From Akebia trifoliata (Eukaryota > Streptophyta > Magnoliopsida > Ranunculales > Lardizabalaceae), in assembly GCA_017979445.1 (NCBI GenBank), contig CM030716.1:9175974-9239973 (forward strand): a stretch of 64,000 nucleotides of DNA, in the 5' to 3' direction. Shown piece by piece: positions 35,801 to 46,038 of the stretch (the first letter of the stretch is position 1; every line of letters starts with the position of its first letter). The translations under genes were made by a program, and so were the position numbers. The notes beneath the pieces were generated by a model, which had not been told where the DNA came from, searched no databases, and saw nothing but the letters and a program-made list of their open reading frames with translations.

Positions 35801-38800
35801 TCAACTGGTCTCGGAACCTCAAGACTAGAAGACGTTGGATGTGGGGCTAGTATCCCTGGTGTTGTTTTTCTCATATTGTTTTGCCTAATGGAGTCGGAAT
35901 ATCATCTATAGATGAAGGAATAACTAGAATAGGGGTAGATTGAAGAAATTCCCCCTGACTCGAAGATCAAATTTGACTCAAAAAATTTCTCCCTTTCAAA
36001 AAAGAAAAGTGTTAACTCAAAGAAAATGACAACCGCACTCACATAGAATCAATGATGCTCTAGACTATAGCACTAATACCCCTTCTGAGTGCGAGAATAG
36101 CCCACAAATATACACTTGATAGCCTGAGGAGCCAGTTTATCTCAACCTATTTGTGAACAAAGAACACACAACCAAACACGATGTGAAAGATGAAAAGACT
36201 GGCCAGAAGGATATAATACAAAAAATGGTGTCTGAACCCCAAAAATAGTAAATGGCATACAGTTAATTAGGAAACAAGCAGTAAGGATAGCATCAAACCA
36301 ATAAATTTTGAGCATATTCATGTTAAACATAAGTGTGTGAGCACACGAGGTTTCTTGAATAATACCATGGTCTGAACAAAAATTTTGAACTAAAGTATGC
36401 ATACATTAAAGGGCTCTATCATAATGATTTTTTTTTATTGGTGTATCATGTTGGCATTGACCACTGGAGACATTTTGTTCATTAGAATACATCTCCTTTA
36501 TAGAATCCTACATAACCTTAGTTGAAGACAACAATACCATGTTGGCATTGATCACTAGCTCCATACTAGCCAAAAGCCAACTCATAACAAAGCATCTTCA
36601 CTCATCCAGTCTTCATAAGATTTATCATCTGTAGTTGGAGGAATAGAGGTGATATATTTCAATTTCTTTTTCACGGTTAACACAATCATCATGGACGATA
36701 AACAATGAAGATAATTGATGTCATTCAGTTTAACTATTGTTACATAGGCACTAACACCATCCCATGACTGTTTACCCTCACCAGAAGTAGTATATGCCAT
36801 AAGAAATAACTTCAACTCACAAAAAACAATTCGTTGAAGTCGAAACCCAAACTTTTTTTTGAAAACTTATCAAAACACCAAACAAACAAAATAAAGGTAG
36901 AGGATGATAGAGAATAATCCTATGAGTTGTGCGGTTTAAGTAGGGATGCCTAGATGCGTGCAATTGTGAAGAAAATCACAAAACCCAAAAATTAGGGGGA
37001 CCCTTAGAACACAGGAACCAAAATAAAAACCAAGTGAATAAATCAAGAGAAAAGAAAAAAAAATTGACGGAAGGAAGAATAAGAAAAGAACCTTAGATCT
37101 CTATCTTAGATTAGTGTTCTGATCCATGTACAAATCTAGATTAATGGAGAAGAGGAAAGAAGAAGAAAAATAGAGAAGAGATTATAGAAAGAGGCCTCCT
37201 CTCTCCCTATTTATATTAAATTTGGTCAAAAGACCGACAAGATTTTTTTACAATAATATAATTCTAACAAGAGTTTTCGGGCTTATTAAAAAGATGACAG
37301 AAATGCCAAATTTGCAATTGCTAGACTTCTCCAAGATTTTTGAAATGACTTGTGAGCTTCTAATGAAGGGATCGGAAGTGAGTAGCATTTCTTCAAGAAT
37401 ACACTTTGTTCTCAAGCCAAGTCAGGTGTTGAGAACAAGGCAACAGATACGTTTAGTTGAGTTGTTTATATTTTGCACTCTATGGCTATACAAGTGATTA
37501 GGTTAGATAAGGTGAAGCAAGATTATTCTCTTGCAAGGATTTTGACGTTATTTATGTTGCTTTAGTGATTGGGCAGCAAGTTGATTATCCTTCATTTTCA
37601 TTATACGAGAGCTGTCTTTTCAGAGATACATACATGTCTTTGTCTTCCAGATACTTCCCTAAGAAATCATGTAGTCTGGTAGTTACATGCAAGTGGTGCA
37701 ACATGTCATTTTGGACGTGACAAAACTATTACTATGGCGGAAGATAGATTTTATTGACCTACCCTTAAGGTAGATGTCACCACGATTATCAAACAATGTC
37801 GTATATGTCAACTTGAAAATGGGCGAAACCAAAATGTAAGACTCTACATTCCACTACGCATCCCACATGAACCTTGGCAAGATCTCTCCATGGACTTTGC
37901 ACATGGTTTGCCAAAGACTGTTTGAGGCCATGATTCTATTTATGTAGTATTGGATTGATTTTCTAAGTTGGTTTACTTTATTCCATGTAGCAAGACTTTT
38001 GAATTCTGATGTTTCACACGTAGCTACTCATTTCTTCAGAGGATAACATGAGTACATGAACTTCCAATGACTATAGTATCCAACAGAGATGTGAAGTTCA
38101 TGAGCAACTTTTGGAAAACTTTATGGAAGGTGTTAAATACCAAGTTGAAATACTCTTCTTCATTCAATCCTTAAATAGACGGCCAGACTGAGGTGGTTAA
38201 CAGGAGCTTGGGTGATCTACTAAGATGCTTAGTTAGTAATCATGTTTCTAGGGAGGGTATAATCTTACCTATTGTTGAATTTGCTTATAACAGTTCAATC
38301 AATAGATCTACATGTAGAAATCCATTTGAAGTGACTATAGGCATGCAACCTAGATGACCTATCGACCTCATTCATTTACCATCAGATGCATGAGTCAACA
38401 TTGAGGCAGAGGGGTTTGTTAGGCACATACATGATATACATGATGATGTTCGTAGAAGAATCGCCATTAGAAACGATGCCTATAAGGCTAAGGTAGATTT
38501 GCATCGCCGTTTGGTTGACTTTCAGGAGGGTGATATGGATATGGTGCGTATTAGGCTTCAAAGATTTCCCAAAGGAACTTATAAAAAACTTCATTCCAAG
38601 AGCATTAGTCCTTTCAAAATTTTTAAAAAGACTACCTCTAATGCTTATATTATAGAGCTTCCAGAAGACATGAGTATCAGCATATCTTTAATGTGGAGGA
38701 TCTCACTGCTTACCATGGTCACCATGATAATACTTAAATGTATGCTCCTGATTTACCTCCTCCTCCTATAACTTCTGATGTTATAGAAGATGTTTTGGAT

Positions 38801-41800
38801 AAGAAGATAATTTTTACTACAAATGCTGGCTATCAGAAGTTCCTAGTGATGTGGAAAGATCGTCCATTATCAAAATGTACTTAGATTACAACTAAAGAAT
38901 TTCAGCAACATAACCCTGATATATATGAAGAATATCATGCCTTTAATTCGATGAAGTCGAGTTGATGATGGAAATCCTAAAGAACCTTGGAAGACCTATT
39001 ATGAGAGGAAGAAGACTACTAAACAAGCATTGATGTGGCATGAAGATGGGTTTTGTGGTGTTTATTGAATCTTTATGAGTTTTTTTTCTTATAGCAACAA
39101 TGGGTATTTTGGTCTTTTTTACATTTTAGTTGTGAGGCTCCAACAACTATTTTACATTTTTTGAGTCTTATTTTATGTTCCTTCAAAGTTTCAAGGCATT
39201 TGGTCAAGTTGTTAGGGAGTTACGGGTCTTTTTTGTCGTTTTTGTTCATTTTAGAGGTCAAGGGAAAATTTGTAATTTTGCCCATTAACCATGGACGTCC
39301 TAGCTATAAGTCCTTATAAATAATATCTTTTGTTCTCTTTTTAAAGGCTAATGAATACAATCTGATTGTTTGCTGCCTAAGCGATCTTGGCGATTGGTTC
39401 TCAAAGCCTAGAAGTTATTTTAGGAACCCTAGAGTGATTTTAAGGCCCTTTCTCTCTATTTTCCCTTTCTCTATTATTGGTGAGAGACTTGTTGCTGGCT
39501 GATTTGTTGCTAAATAAGTCAACTTAGCCAATTTCATAGTCGGTCCTGCATCAAAAGCATATATACATAATTATACCATGAAATGCATTTCTACAATCCA
39601 AATCTCACCTGTGGAGTATTGGTGAATGTCCACTTGACCGAGTTTATCTCAGTAATAGTATAGTTACTCCCATGATCAGAACGCATCACCTGAACAAAAA
39701 AAAACAATTATCATGTGCAACATAGGGAACATGTAAATTATATATATTTAAAATAAAAAAAAATGTCTGATGACAATATTAAAAACAACAAAAGAAAATT
39801 TCCAACATGTGTGTTAATGATTCTCCAAACAACTATTGTCAGTTCATCTTCTATGAGAGAAATGTTGCATTCCATGCATAAAGTTACACTTAGATAGGCC
39901 AAAAGTAGTAGGGTGGTGGAAGCCATTACCCATTTTCAAGGGGCATAATGTAATATCTTCTTTAAGGGGATTGATTTGGGTTACCCATTTTGCACTTGGG
40001 GTGGGGCTCAGTCACAACAATTGGTATCACAACATCCGGGTTGTATATGCGAGGTGTTAGTTAAATTCCTTGTGGAGGAAGTTTTCAAGAATGAGAGCCA
40101 AGAACAATATACAATGACAACATAAGATATACGTGGTTCACCCATGATAAGATGGTGTAGGATGGAACCTCAAGAAAGAATGCCAAAACAAGATGGACTA
40201 AGCCGAAGGGTTAAACCTGCATTTTATATTCAAAAATTCATAATTTTGCAATTTTCAATACCAATTCAGAAAGTAAATGACGAGATCTATAAGATTGATT
40301 CTAATGCACATCTTGAGAAAAGGTCAAATTTCAATTCAAGTTAAAAACATATTTATTTCATATTCCAATTTTTAAGTGATTTTTAGAGTATTTGATTCTT
40401 ATTTGTTTTAGAAGTTCGTTATTAGGTATTTTAAGAGTAGCAAAAGAGTTTCTATAATTAGAAATTTTACTAGTTTTGGAATGTTTTTATTTCGGGAAAG
40501 TACCTTGGAGGACAAGGTAAAGTCAAATTAGAAGTCTAAGCCTCTATTTGAATCATTGTAAAGAATTATTACTACAATGATTATTCACCCTTATTTTATG
40601 ATTATTCAGAAATTTTCATTATTTATCTTATTTTTCCTTGTAAATTCAATGTTTGCCTCATGTATTCAAAGCTCTGTATCTAAGGCAGAAGATGGTGATC
40701 TTCTGTTTCTCACCACTATTGTTCTACTGCATCATAAGACTATCCGCCAAGTATAAATCCACCAATCAAGATGAAATTATAAGAATGAAGGTCAATACTA
40801 ATCAACACGCCAATGAAACCCATCAAGTTCTCTACATCCAACTCAAGTAAATAAATCCAAACAAGTTATCCTGCATTGTTACAAACCATAACAACAATGT
40901 GATGACCATACTTAATAACTTTGAGCTTCTAGGTTTTCTACGAGAGAATAACACAAATAGAGAGCCCTTAATGTTTTCTGACAATCTACACAAAAGAGAA
41001 AGAACCCATTTATGGAGGAAAAAATCCCAGTTAATGGGCCATAAAAACTATCTATAACTAACTTTTAGTTTCTTTTAAGCTAATGGAAATACATACCCAA
41101 ACTATGCCACAAAAGAGTGGAAATTCTCATAAACTCTATGAAACAAAATGTATGATGATTTTATATAATATTATCAATCCCAATGTTTATCTCAATATAT
41201 ACCAATTTCCTCATAACATACCTGTGTTTCAAACTAATTGAAACATGAGAGTAAATGAAATAGTAAAGAGAATCAACGTACCATTGCTCCGGCAACTTCA
41301 TCAGCTTTTTCTTTCCCATATAAATTCTCAACTAGCACCAAAGAAAACTCCAAAGCCGTGCCAGGTCCACGGCTCGTCACTGCTTGACCATCTTGGACTA
41401 CTCTAGATTCAACCACTGTCGCATCAGATGATAATTCCTCCATGAAAGAAGGATAGCAAGTTGCCTGTCACAGACATAGTAACAAAGCTCCGAGCTTCAG
41501 TAATAATATTCAGTTGGAATTCAATTTGGTTAATTCAGATAAATTCAAACAATTTCGTAAAAAAATCATGAATTATACAAATGGTGATCCTTTTGAGTTT
41601 CTTAAAATATTCATCTTCAATCTCCATAAAAACCATATCTTGCACTTGAGACTTAAATGTTGACAGAAATAAAATTTTGAGGATGAAGGGAAAAATGTTA
41701 TTGTATTCAGCCATTAGTCGATAAATCACCAATTAATTCATCAATTTATAGACTGATTAGTCAAAAATCGCCAATTAATTCATCATCAGCTAGACCCTCA

Positions 41801-42474
41801 ATCCGCGAATAATTAAAATACGTTGAAAATTTTGATGAATGCTGTGACCATGCCAATAAGAACAAATAAATAGATAAAGATAACCAATTTAGTTTAACAA
41901 AATCTTACTTTCAGTCCCTTCAACAAACCCCAAGATCTGAGCGCAACAGCCGGAGCGGCACAAATCGCAGAGTAAATCCGTCCATCTTCTGCATGTTTTT
42001 TCACATTTTTTTCCAAAATTTCACAATCTCTAAGAGTAGAAGCACCTGGCATTCCTCCCTACAAATTTTTAAAACCAAACAAAGTTTGAACCCTAAAAAA
42101 ACCGATTGGAAAAAATTTTAAATCCAAATTAAGTAAAAGAAAAAAAGAGAAAGATCAAGAACCGGAAGAGAGATGAGATCAAAAACGCTTCCAGCAAAAT
42201 CAGAAATTAGTGCATCAGCTACAAGTTTCATCGCCCAAGTCGCATCAACACGAAGCTCTTTCTCAACCGAGGCGACTGTGACCTCAGCTCCAGCTCTTCG
42301 CAGTACATCGATAATGATCACAGCCTCCATAGGTTCCGTGCCGTTTGCGATTGGAACCAAAACCTAATTAACGAAAAACACGAACAAATTTTCGATTAAA
42401 AAAGAAATGATAAATCTAAGAAAAAGTGTTGAAGAAAAAAAGCCTCTTTTTACCTTCTTAAGAGCAGACGCCAT
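29831..42474 (-). CDS. DJ-1/PfpI family protein, two tandem domains, copy B (8 exons, 396 aa)
   Basis: Exons on the minus strand: 42454-42474, 42163-42363, 41909-42058, 41282-41464, 39609-39689, 30379-30579, 30130-30270, 29831-30043. They total 1191 nt, all phase 0, with exon lengths identical to copy A. Start MASALKK. Domain 1 runs from VLVPIANGT (residue 8) with Cys107 in AICAAP; domain 2 from ILVPVANGT (residue 213) with Cys312 in AICASP. Both carry the Glu of the DJ-1 site (GTEPMEA, GTEEMEA). Exons 2 and 6 are both 201 nt, and exons 3/7 and 4/8 also correspond, which is the footprint of an internal gene duplication. The intron 6|7 acceptor is normal and the exon 7 donor is GC. Intron 5 (30580-39608) carries gypsy B. 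No disabling change is seen. Cellular role (stress protection, carbonyl detoxification) is inferred from the family. Confidence 0.9.
30803..31336 (+). repeat. 5' LTR of gypsy B
   Basis: TGATGGGAATCC to GATTCTGCATCA. About 50 bp shorter than its partner because of internal deletions, for example near 30979. Confidence 0.9.
31339..31350 (+). other. Primer binding site of gypsy B
   Basis: TGGTATTAGAGT resembles the initiator-Met tRNA site, two bases after the LTR. Confidence 0.7.
31364..32526 (+). pseudogene. Gypsy B gag remnant
   Basis: Begins [13 protein letters not shown] and is stopped near 31559. It recovers in other frames to a 157-codon stretch (32053-32526) with the CCHC knuckle [14 protein letters not shown]. 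The knuckle region is better kept than in copy A. Confidence 0.87.
32527..34034 (+). pseudogene. Gypsy B protease and RT remnant
   Basis: A protease-like segment lies at about 32900-33110. RT follows from 33138 with [19 protein letters not shown] and YFDDILIYS (about 33679-33705). Frameshifted near 33360-33560. It ends at 34034, where copia B is inserted. Confidence 0.88.
34035..37269 (-). mobile_element. Ty1/copia element B, degenerate
   Basis: Same site and orientation as copia A. Target duplications are AGAAC (34030-34034) and AGAGT (37270-37274). LTRs are 34035-34191 (3') and 37127-37269 (5'). Minus-strand pieces are gag-like (36582-36815), an integrase fragment (about 36142-36402, shortened), RT pieces (34957-35442) with [14 protein letters not shown] and YFLGIEV motifs, and decayed RNase H. 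No intact frame. Confidence 0.88.
37270..38965 (+). pseudogene. Gypsy B RNase H, integrase and chromodomain remnant
   Basis: Part of RNase H is deleted relative to copy A (jump near 37375). Integrase zinc region [12 protein letters not shown] (about 37799), DLSMDF, then a chromodomain-like [15 protein letters not shown] (about 38838-38882). The purine tract before the LTR is also lost. Confidence 0.83.
38966..39553 (+). repeat. 3' LTR of gypsy B
   Basis: TGATGGAAATCC to GGTCCTGCATCA, complete at both ends. Confidence 0.9.
39690..41281 (-). other. Intron 4 of DJ-1 copy B
   Basis: Counterpart of 24761-26266, with about 100 extra bases near 40155-40255. No gene recognised; open frames at 40144-40344 and 40653-40850 are not conserved in length. 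Confidence 0.4.
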
Positions 42475-42521
42475 TGTTGAAGTTGAGAAGCTCTTGAGTG
42501 TGGTTTTTCTTCGTGTTGTCG

Positions 42522-42528
42522 TTATAAA
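42522..42528 (-). promoter_or_regulatory. Putative TATA box of DJ-1 copy B
   Basis: On the minus strand TTTATAA, about 50 bp upstream of the start codon and in the block shared with copy A. Confidence 0.5.
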
Positions 42529-42720
42529 GGGTTTCAAGTGAGGGGAGAGATGAGTGAGACTGAGGTGACGTAACGCCATTTATTCGTGTTTGTTGGTGGA
42601 CGACTGATCCTCCAACTTCAAACTCCAAGTTCGAGAATTCAGCCACGCTGTCCGAGTTTCGTAACTTCGAGAAGCCCAGACAACGAACACGTGGCATTAA
42701 AATCTTCAAGTTTGATTCTA

Positions 42721-43671
42721 GGGAAAATTATTTTAAAAAAATTATTTATTAAAAAAAATATAATTTAAAAAAAAATTATAAAAAAATAAAAAATTTACCA
42801 TCAAAGGGTCGATATTTTTTTTCTCTCTTTTCTTCTCTCTCCTCTTTAACTCACCTATTTTTAAAATAAAAATTCAAAAAAAAAAAAAAAATCAATTTTT
42901 TTCTCTCTCTTCTCTTCTCTCTCCTCTTTAACTCATCTATTTAAAAAAAATTGAATGTTTTTTTTTTAAATCGATCATTAAAAGGCCTATTTTTTTCCTC
43001 TCTCTTCTCTTCTCTTCTCTCTCCTTTTTAACTCACTTATTTTTTTTAACAAATCGCCATTAAAAGGCCTATTTTTTTTTCTCTCTCTCATCTTTAACTC
43101 ATCTATTTTTATTTTTTTTTTAAATTCGAAATTTAACTCACCTATTTTTTTTCTCTCTCCCTCCTCAATCTCAACAACACAAAATAGGTGAGTTAAATTT
43201 TGAATTTAAAAAAATAAAAAAATAGGTGAGTTAAAGAGGATAGAGAAGAGAAAAGAGAGAAAAAAAATTAACCCTTTAATGGTCGGTTTTTAAAAAAAAA
43301 AATTATATATTTTTTTTAAATAGGTGAGTTAAAGAGGAGAGAGAAGAGAAAAGAGAGAAAAAATGGCCCTTTAATGATTGGTTTTTTTAAAAAAATTTGA
43401 ATTTTTATTTTAAAAATGGTGAGTTAAAGAGAGAGAGAAGAAAAGAGATAGAGAAAAAATACTGACCCTTTAATGGTCGGCTTTTTTTAAAAAAAATTCG
43501 AATTTTTATTTTAAAAATAAGTGAGTTAAAGATGAGAGAGAAGAAAAGAGAGAGAAAAAATATCGGCCCTTTAATGACTGGTTTTTTATTTTTTTTGTAA
43601 TTTTTCAAAAATTATATTCTTTTTGATAAATTTGTTTTTTTTTTTTTTTTGATTTTTTAAATAATTTTCCC
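42721..43671. mobile_element. 951-bp MULE-like foldback element
   Basis: The perfect 9-bp target duplication TTGATTCTA lies at 42712-42720 and 43672-43680. The termini are GGGAAAATTATTTTAAAAAA and, inverted, GGGAAAATTATTTAAAAAAT. The left half is a pyrimidine-rich array of TCTCTCTTTTCTTCTCTC...TTTAACTCACC units. The right half is its purine-rich mirror with GGTGAGTTAAAGAG...GAGAGAAG units and CCCTTTAATG. Units repeat about every 100 bp on each side. Could fold into one very long hairpin. No transposase. Confidence 0.85.
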
Positions 43672-43777
43672 TTGATTCTAAGTGGTAGAACCCTCAACCC
43701 CAGCTCAATTGGGTACAATAATATATAGTAGATAAAAAATTACATAATTACCATAAAATTTTAGGTATATTAGTATA

Positions 43778-44340
43778 TAGGCATGGGGTTCAGGTTTAGT
43801 CGGGTTGCTCGATCCCTTAATTTGAGCTCAACTCAAATTGAAGTCGGGTTGAGATATTCTAACTTAGATTCAACTTATTTTCTACGTAACTTAGCTCAGG
43901 TTCGCCCACTTCACGCCCATCAATTGGGTAGAGCCCGGGTTGATTTGGGCCTAATCAAATCAAATTATCCATAAAATCGAACTGAAAGTAATATATATTT
44001 TTATAGAAAAATAAATAATATAATAAACATGACATATTTTATATAATAATCTATTGATCAATGTTCTCACTCCAATCACAATATTTAAAAAAATCAATCT
44101 TCATCCATCTTCCTTCATGCTCCAAATCCATGATAAATTAATATATTTATTATTTTACTGTGGTTTGAATCTCAATTTGGTTGTGCTCAATATAAGCATT
44201 GAATCAAGAATCAAATCAAATTAAACAATTTTACATTTTCTTAACTTAGGAACCAATCACAACTTATTTCAAACCAAATCAACCCAAAGTTATCGGTTTG
44301 GCTAGGTTCTTAGTTTGAACCAAACCAAGTTGCATCCCTA
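43778..44340. repeat. Degenerate GGGTTC/CCAAACC island with hAT-like right end
   Basis: The right end on the minus strand is TAGGGATGCAACTTGGTTTG, close to Ac-type termini. A possible left end is TAGGCATGGGG at 43778. Flanks are not duplicated. A short open frame at 43783-43974 is low complexity. Confidence 0.4.
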
Positions 44341-44944
44341 ACTAATAGTTGGAACAAGTTTTGCTTCATGTGATTTCTAGTAATCAAGATCATGGCTCTT
44401 TTGCACATAATTAACTTATAATCCAAAGCTTATGAGAAAGACATTCTGATGCTCGAGTCAATATTCATACATGATGAGGATCGAATGTAGAAAGAGAACC
44501 CAACAATTACTAATTAATAGGTGAAGGCAGATTTTTAAATTGAGTTCTGGTATCATCGTCCAAACTTTAACCAATTAATCTCTTCCCAAGACCTCAAAGT
44601 TGCATTATAACATATTAATTAACAAACTGAGCTATGGGTCTAAGCCCACTTATAATATTATTTTAGATGTATCTATAGCATATACACCTAAGAAAATTTG
44701 CAGGCCAAAACCACCAGTAAATGAGCTTGAAACTAGTTTTTTTTTAGCCATTTTCAACTCTAATCCTTAGTGGTTTGAAACATGGTTGACATGATTTAAT
44801 CTTAAATAATTCATGTCATGGCATATTTTGAGCCAATAATAAAAGCCCACCATCAAACTTATCATGTCCCGACACCCATTTTTAATGAGATCAGTAACTT
44901 GGTGTTGACTCTAATCGATCCAATGTCTATGGTATCATTACTTA
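44341..44944. other. Intergenic, nothing recognised
   Basis: AT-rich sequence without open frames, element ends or RNA-like folds. Confidence 0.5.
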
Positions 44945-45293
44945 TAGGACTGGCAATGGGTTGGATAATATCCACTTACCTGACTCATCCTACCTGAGTT
45001 ATCCGCAATTATTTTATCCGAATATTTTTAAAGTCGGATATGGATATGTCTTATCCAACCCGAATACCTGTTTATCCTAGTTTAATACGATAAATTCATA
45101 ATAAAATATATGTATAACCTAAAATTAAGGTTTTTCCATCATGTCACAATGAGTATGTATATCTGACAAGGATATCCGCTTGAAATTTTGGTTCAAGTTG
45201 GCTAGGGATATCCTTTAAAAAAGTGGATAAATAATTGGATATGGATATGGAAATAGCTTCATCCTATCCACACCTGACCCATTGCGAGCCCTA
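44945..45293. mobile_element. hAT-like non-autonomous element (349 bp)
   Basis: Terminal repeats TAGGACTGGCAATGGGT and, inverted from the right end, TAGGGCTCGCAATGGGT (15 of 17 match). The interior is rich in GGATATGGATA/TATCC motifs. The 8-bp flanks ATTACTTA and TCTATAGA do not match, so the insertion is old or the class call is imperfect. Confidence 0.55.
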
Positions 45294-46038
45294 TCTATAG
45301 ACTTTACCAACTAAACTAGCTCGCACTTGCCCGCCTCCCATGCCCAATCACTCAACAACTTATGATGAGAACTAGTTTGAACTGTTTATACTGTTGTAAT
45401 GTTTAACACATCCAATGAGCTTAAGATGATCACATGTAATAAATATGACATTTTGCTGTAAAACCAATGCTAGAGTTGAGAATCAACTTGTCTCAACTCT
45501 CAAGTTCCCAGTTAGCGACACCTTAAGTAGATAGGCCTTCAAATATAGTGGGCATAATTAGTCTTATGGAACTGTGTTTGGTGACTGTCATCCATGGAGA
45601 TCACAGCAACCTTTCTGCCAAACCAAGACTCATTTTAGTTTCAAGAGGAAAAGTAGAACAGTATTCTTCTCTAATATAAAGCACAGGTAATACACCTCGA
45701 ACGTGTTCGGTACAGTTTTCATACAAATGCTTAACTACAAGATGAAGATAATAAAAAAGGAAACAGATAATGAATGAAGATCATATATTCTAATAGCCAA
45801 CTGGTGCATTCCAAAGTTTCTACGGCTCCAAAATGGTGTCTTCATATATTCTAACTTCAAGATGAAGATCGTATATTTTCTTTTTTTCCCTTCTGGCATG
45901 CAAGCAGGTTAACCGGTGAGGTTCATGATCTCAAAACTCACAAACTTTGCCGTATGAATGCTTTGTTCAATTGATCTCAGCGAAAAGCTTGCAAAGATAA
46001 CAAAATGGGAGAGAGAACAGACACGCCCCTAAAAATGG
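45294..46038. other. 3' flank of the galactosyltransferase gene
   Basis: No gene. The right part is probably the 3' UTR of the minus-strand gene starting at 46039. Confidence 0.45.

Larger units (their letters stand above)
30803..39553 (+). mobile_element. Ty3/gypsy retrotransposon B, degenerate, with nested copia
   Basis: LTRs lie at 30803-31336 and 38966-39553, running TGATGG...GCATCA. The primer site is at 31339. The order gag, RT, (copia), RNase H, integrase, chromodomain is the same as gypsy A, and it sits at the same point of DJ-1 intron 5. Flanks are GAAGT and AAAGC, so any 5-bp target duplication has decayed. Not interrupted by the LARD. Confidence 0.92.
28350..42590. repeat. Tandem duplication unit B
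   Basis: Second copy of the DJ-1 gene block (see 1251-27605). It keeps the empty site of the hAT-like element near 29397 and lacks the LARD. Two insertions of its own are at 28564-28909 and 29048-29345. Confidence 0.85.
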
